Source: Rhodobacter sp.
GTDB taxonomy: Bacteria; Pseudomonadota; Alphaproteobacteria; Rhodobacterales; Rhodobacteraceae
Length of the DNA stretch: 5,379 nucleotides
Assembly (NCBI GenBank): GCA_013824055.1
Contig: PNNE01000049.1
Location: 1 to 5,379 of the forward strand
Direction of reading: 5' to 3'
A program made the translations under genes and the position numbers. Below the pieces are notes generated by a model, which searched no databases, had not been told where the DNA came from, and saw only the letters and a list, made by a program, of their open reading frames with translations. Shown here piece by piece: positions 5,338-5,379 of this stretch; the first letter of the stretch is position 1; every line of letters starts with the position of its first letter.

Positions 5338-5379
5338 ATGGTCCAGTTCACGCTGCCCAAGAATTCCAAGATCCGCACC
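5338..5379 (+). CDS. sdhB: Succinate dehydrogenase iron-sulfur subunit SdhB, N-terminal 14 codons only
   Basis: An ATG at 5338 opens a frame that runs off the window end and encodes MVQFTLPKNSKIRT. This matches the N-terminus of alphaproteobacterial SdhB as I remember it (MVQFTLPKNS followed by a basic stretch). SdhB carries the [2Fe-2S], [4Fe-4S] and [3Fe-4S] clusters that pass electrons from the FAD of SdhA to heme b and ubiquinone at SdhCD. None of the cluster cysteines lies within the window. Support comes from the strong ribosome binding site at 5322-5329, the 4-bp gap after the methyltransferase gene, and the otherwise missing fourth sdh subunit. Confidence 0.88.
   Translation, partial: MVQFTLPKNSKIRT

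Overview
The window is a G+C-rich stretch of an alphaproteobacterial chromosome, most likely from the Rhodobacterales (Rhodobacter/Paracoccus/roseobacter type). The evidence is the protein style, the high third-position G+C, and the order: a mesaconyl-CoA hydratase-like gene followed by sdhC-sdhD-sdhA, two small lipoprotein genes and finally sdhB. The genus cannot be fixed from this sequence alone. All recognised genes are on the + strand.

Layout. Positions 1-227 hold the 3' end of a MaoC/hotdog-fold dehydratase, best read as mesaconyl-CoA hydratase of the ethylmalonyl-CoA pathway. A 218-bp intergenic region (228-445) follows. It carries a perfect 11-bp inverted repeat built from two GTGATCAC palindromes whose centres are 21 bp apart, then an 18-bp near-palindrome (329-346), a weak sigma70-like promoter candidate, and a GC-rich leader. 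Then come sdhC (446-850), sdhD (859-1230) and sdhA (1238-3043): the two membrane anchors and the flavoprotein of succinate dehydrogenase (complex II). The iron-sulfur subunit does not follow directly. Four other genes come first: a small lipoprotein (3043-3366), a glycosyltransferase-like protein (3374-4225), a second small lipoprotein (4237-4533) and a zinc-ribbon SAM-dependent methyltransferase (4533-5333). sdhB begins at 5338 and runs off the window after 14 codons.

How it works together. SdhCDAB oxidises succinate to fumarate and passes electrons through FAD, iron-sulfur clusters and heme b to ubiquinone in the inner membrane. The hydratase upstream belongs to the acetyl-CoA assimilation route that feeds C4 units into the same part of the TCA cycle. 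Genes from sdhC to sdhB lie 8 bp or less apart or overlap. Three stop codons sit inside the next gene's Shine-Dalgarno sequence (sdhC/sdhD, sdhD/sdhA, glycosyltransferase/lipoprotein 2), and two junctions are TGATG. This points to one translationally coupled transcript.

The most interesting parts are the operator-like palindromes ahead of sdhC and the four-gene block between sdhA and sdhB. The two lipoproteins look like long-term passengers of this operon in the group. The glycosyltransferase-like and methyltransferase genes look like additional cargo that could modify a cell-surface glycan or another target. No RNA genes, CRISPR arrays or mobile elements were seen.
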